In this document: positions 23,066 through 23,982 of the stretch, one piece after another | How the letters are laid out: each line of letters begins with the position of its first letter | How positions within the stretch are numbered: position 1 is the stretch's first letter | Notes under the pieces: model-generated | Database searches by the model: none | Told to the model about the DNA's origin: nothing | Seen by the model: the letters and a program-made list of their open reading frames with translations, nothing else | Position numbers and translations under genes: made by a program | Source of the DNA: an uncultured Verrucomicrobia subdivision 3 bacterium | GTDB lineage: Bacteria > Verrucomicrobiota > Verrucomicrobiae > Limisphaerales > UBA11358 | DNA length: 23,982 bases | Assembly: GCA_903847285.1 (NCBI GenBank) | Contig: CAINDH010000024.1 | Coordinates: 1 to 23,982 of the forward strand | Direction of reading: 5' to 3'

Positions 23066-23416
23066 ATGAATATTTCAGACATCCATTTCCATGATACGCA
23101 AATTCTCCGAGTGATTGAAGACACTGCGAAAGACACACTGACGATGCATGTTAATTATCCCGTAGATTGGGAACATAACATATTCGAGCACCGCAAACTC
23201 GTTTTTTCTGACGCATACAATTATCAAGTCGACGAGATGCCATTTTCCGGTGTTCCGACGATTCTAGACGTGGATATCCTTGAAACGAACGACCCATTGA
23301 CGCGAAATCATCCCGACACAAATCGGTGGACTCGCCTCCGGCTCCAAACGAATGCTGGATTTCGAGACGTGAGTTGTGTCTCAGTCATACTAACTTCAGA
23401 TGATGATGCGGCCTAG
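23066..23416 (+). CDS. Orphan hypothetical protein, AT-richer than its neighbours
   Basis: This 116-residue protein starts MNISDIHFHDTQILRVIED and continues with short beta-strand-like stretches (TLTMHVNYPVDWEH, RKLVFSDAYNYQVDE, TRLRLQTNAGFRDVSCVSVILT). It has no signal peptide or membrane segment. The alternating hydrophobic pattern and the W/F/H-rich N-terminus suggest a small beta-rich cytosolic protein. It recalls small stand-alone proteins of the immunity-protein or DUF type, but I cannot assign a family. Its DNA is visibly richer in A and T than the flanking genes, and it sits between a repeat block and the gapA terminator, so recent acquisition is possible. The frame is unlikely to be chance, because codons look ordinary and the ATG is clear. 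Confidence 0.65.
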   Translation: MNISDIHFHDTQILRVIEDTAKDTLTMHVNYPVDWEHNIFEHRKLVFSDAYNYQVDEMPFSGVPTILDVDILETNDPLTRNHPDTNRWTRLRLQTNAGFRDVSCVSVILTSDDDAA

Positions 23417-23455
23417 TTGAGGATAGGCTGACCATCCAACTAATTTGAAAAAGAA

Positions 23456-23487
23456 AAAACGGCGAACTGTTTCCAGTTCGCCGTTTT
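23456..23487. terminator. Bidirectional terminator between the orphan gene and gapA
   Basis: Perfect 14-base arms AAAACGGCGAACTG and CAGTTCGCCGTTTT surround a TTTC loop, with A-runs and T-runs on the outside. It lies 17 bases after the gapA stop and 39 after the orphan gene stop. The outer AAAACGGCG/CGCCGTTTT part is the same as in the bioA terminator at 7819-7850. Confidence 0.92.
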
Positions 23488-23504
23488 GAATTTCTAATGG
23501 AAAA

Positions 23505-23982
<478 letters not shown>

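Overview
The window looks like a piece of a Verrucomicrobiota chromosome, probably close to the Pedosphaera/Limisphaerales group. This is inference from gene style, without a phylogeny: a secreted beta-helix protein, a divergent GH28 pectinase-like protein, a TMTC-like membrane/TPR protein, a long two-domain NDK, a single-chain pyruvate carboxylase, many short dispersed repeats, and start codons that lack Shine-Dalgarno sequences. I saw no rRNA, tRNA, CRISPR array, integrase or transposase.

Layout. Bases 1-1572 (minus) hold the N-terminal 524 residues of a secreted beta-helix protein that runs off the left edge; its frame contains blocks of a degenerate 7-bp repeat. A gene-poor stretch follows (1573-2505) with hairpins and a possible promoter. 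The plus strand then carries a small fibronectin III-like protein (2506-3126), a ribosome hibernation factor overlapping an amidohydrolase by 4 bases (3304-4919), and a biotin pair bioF-bioA (5158-7797) ending in a strong terminator shared with the opposite strand. The minus strand 7867-11061 is a three-gene run, read as OFA-type MFS transporter, acyltransferase-3 membrane protein and secreted SGNH hydrolase. Plus strand 11339-12703 has a small zinc-ribbon protein and a nucleoside diphosphate kinase with a degenerate N-terminal copy. These are followed by the GH28-family protein (12980-14341) and the membrane/TPR protein (14452-16320). The minus strand 16390-22012 encodes FtsH and pyruvate carboxylase. 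A repeat-rich stretch without a convincing gene (22013-23065) leads to an AT-richer orphan gene (23066-23416), and the window ends inside a minus-strand gapA.

How it works together. Most genes are housekeeping: biotin synthesis (bioF, bioA), a biotin enzyme (pyruvate carboxylase), glycolysis/gluconeogenesis (gapA), nucleotide balance (NDK), membrane proteolysis (FtsH) and ribosome hibernation (HPF). The acyltransferase and SGNH hydrolase may modify surface glycans, and the GH28-like and beta-helix proteins fit a polysaccharide-using lifestyle.

I did not find a convincing new enzymatic or defence system. The most unusual structure is repetitive DNA: degenerate heptanucleotide repeats accepted in frame within at least four protein genes, and a composite intergenic block (39-bp repeat, 169-bp repeat, twelve-unit 21-bp array, 168-bp repeat, 39-bp repeat) at 22142-22982.
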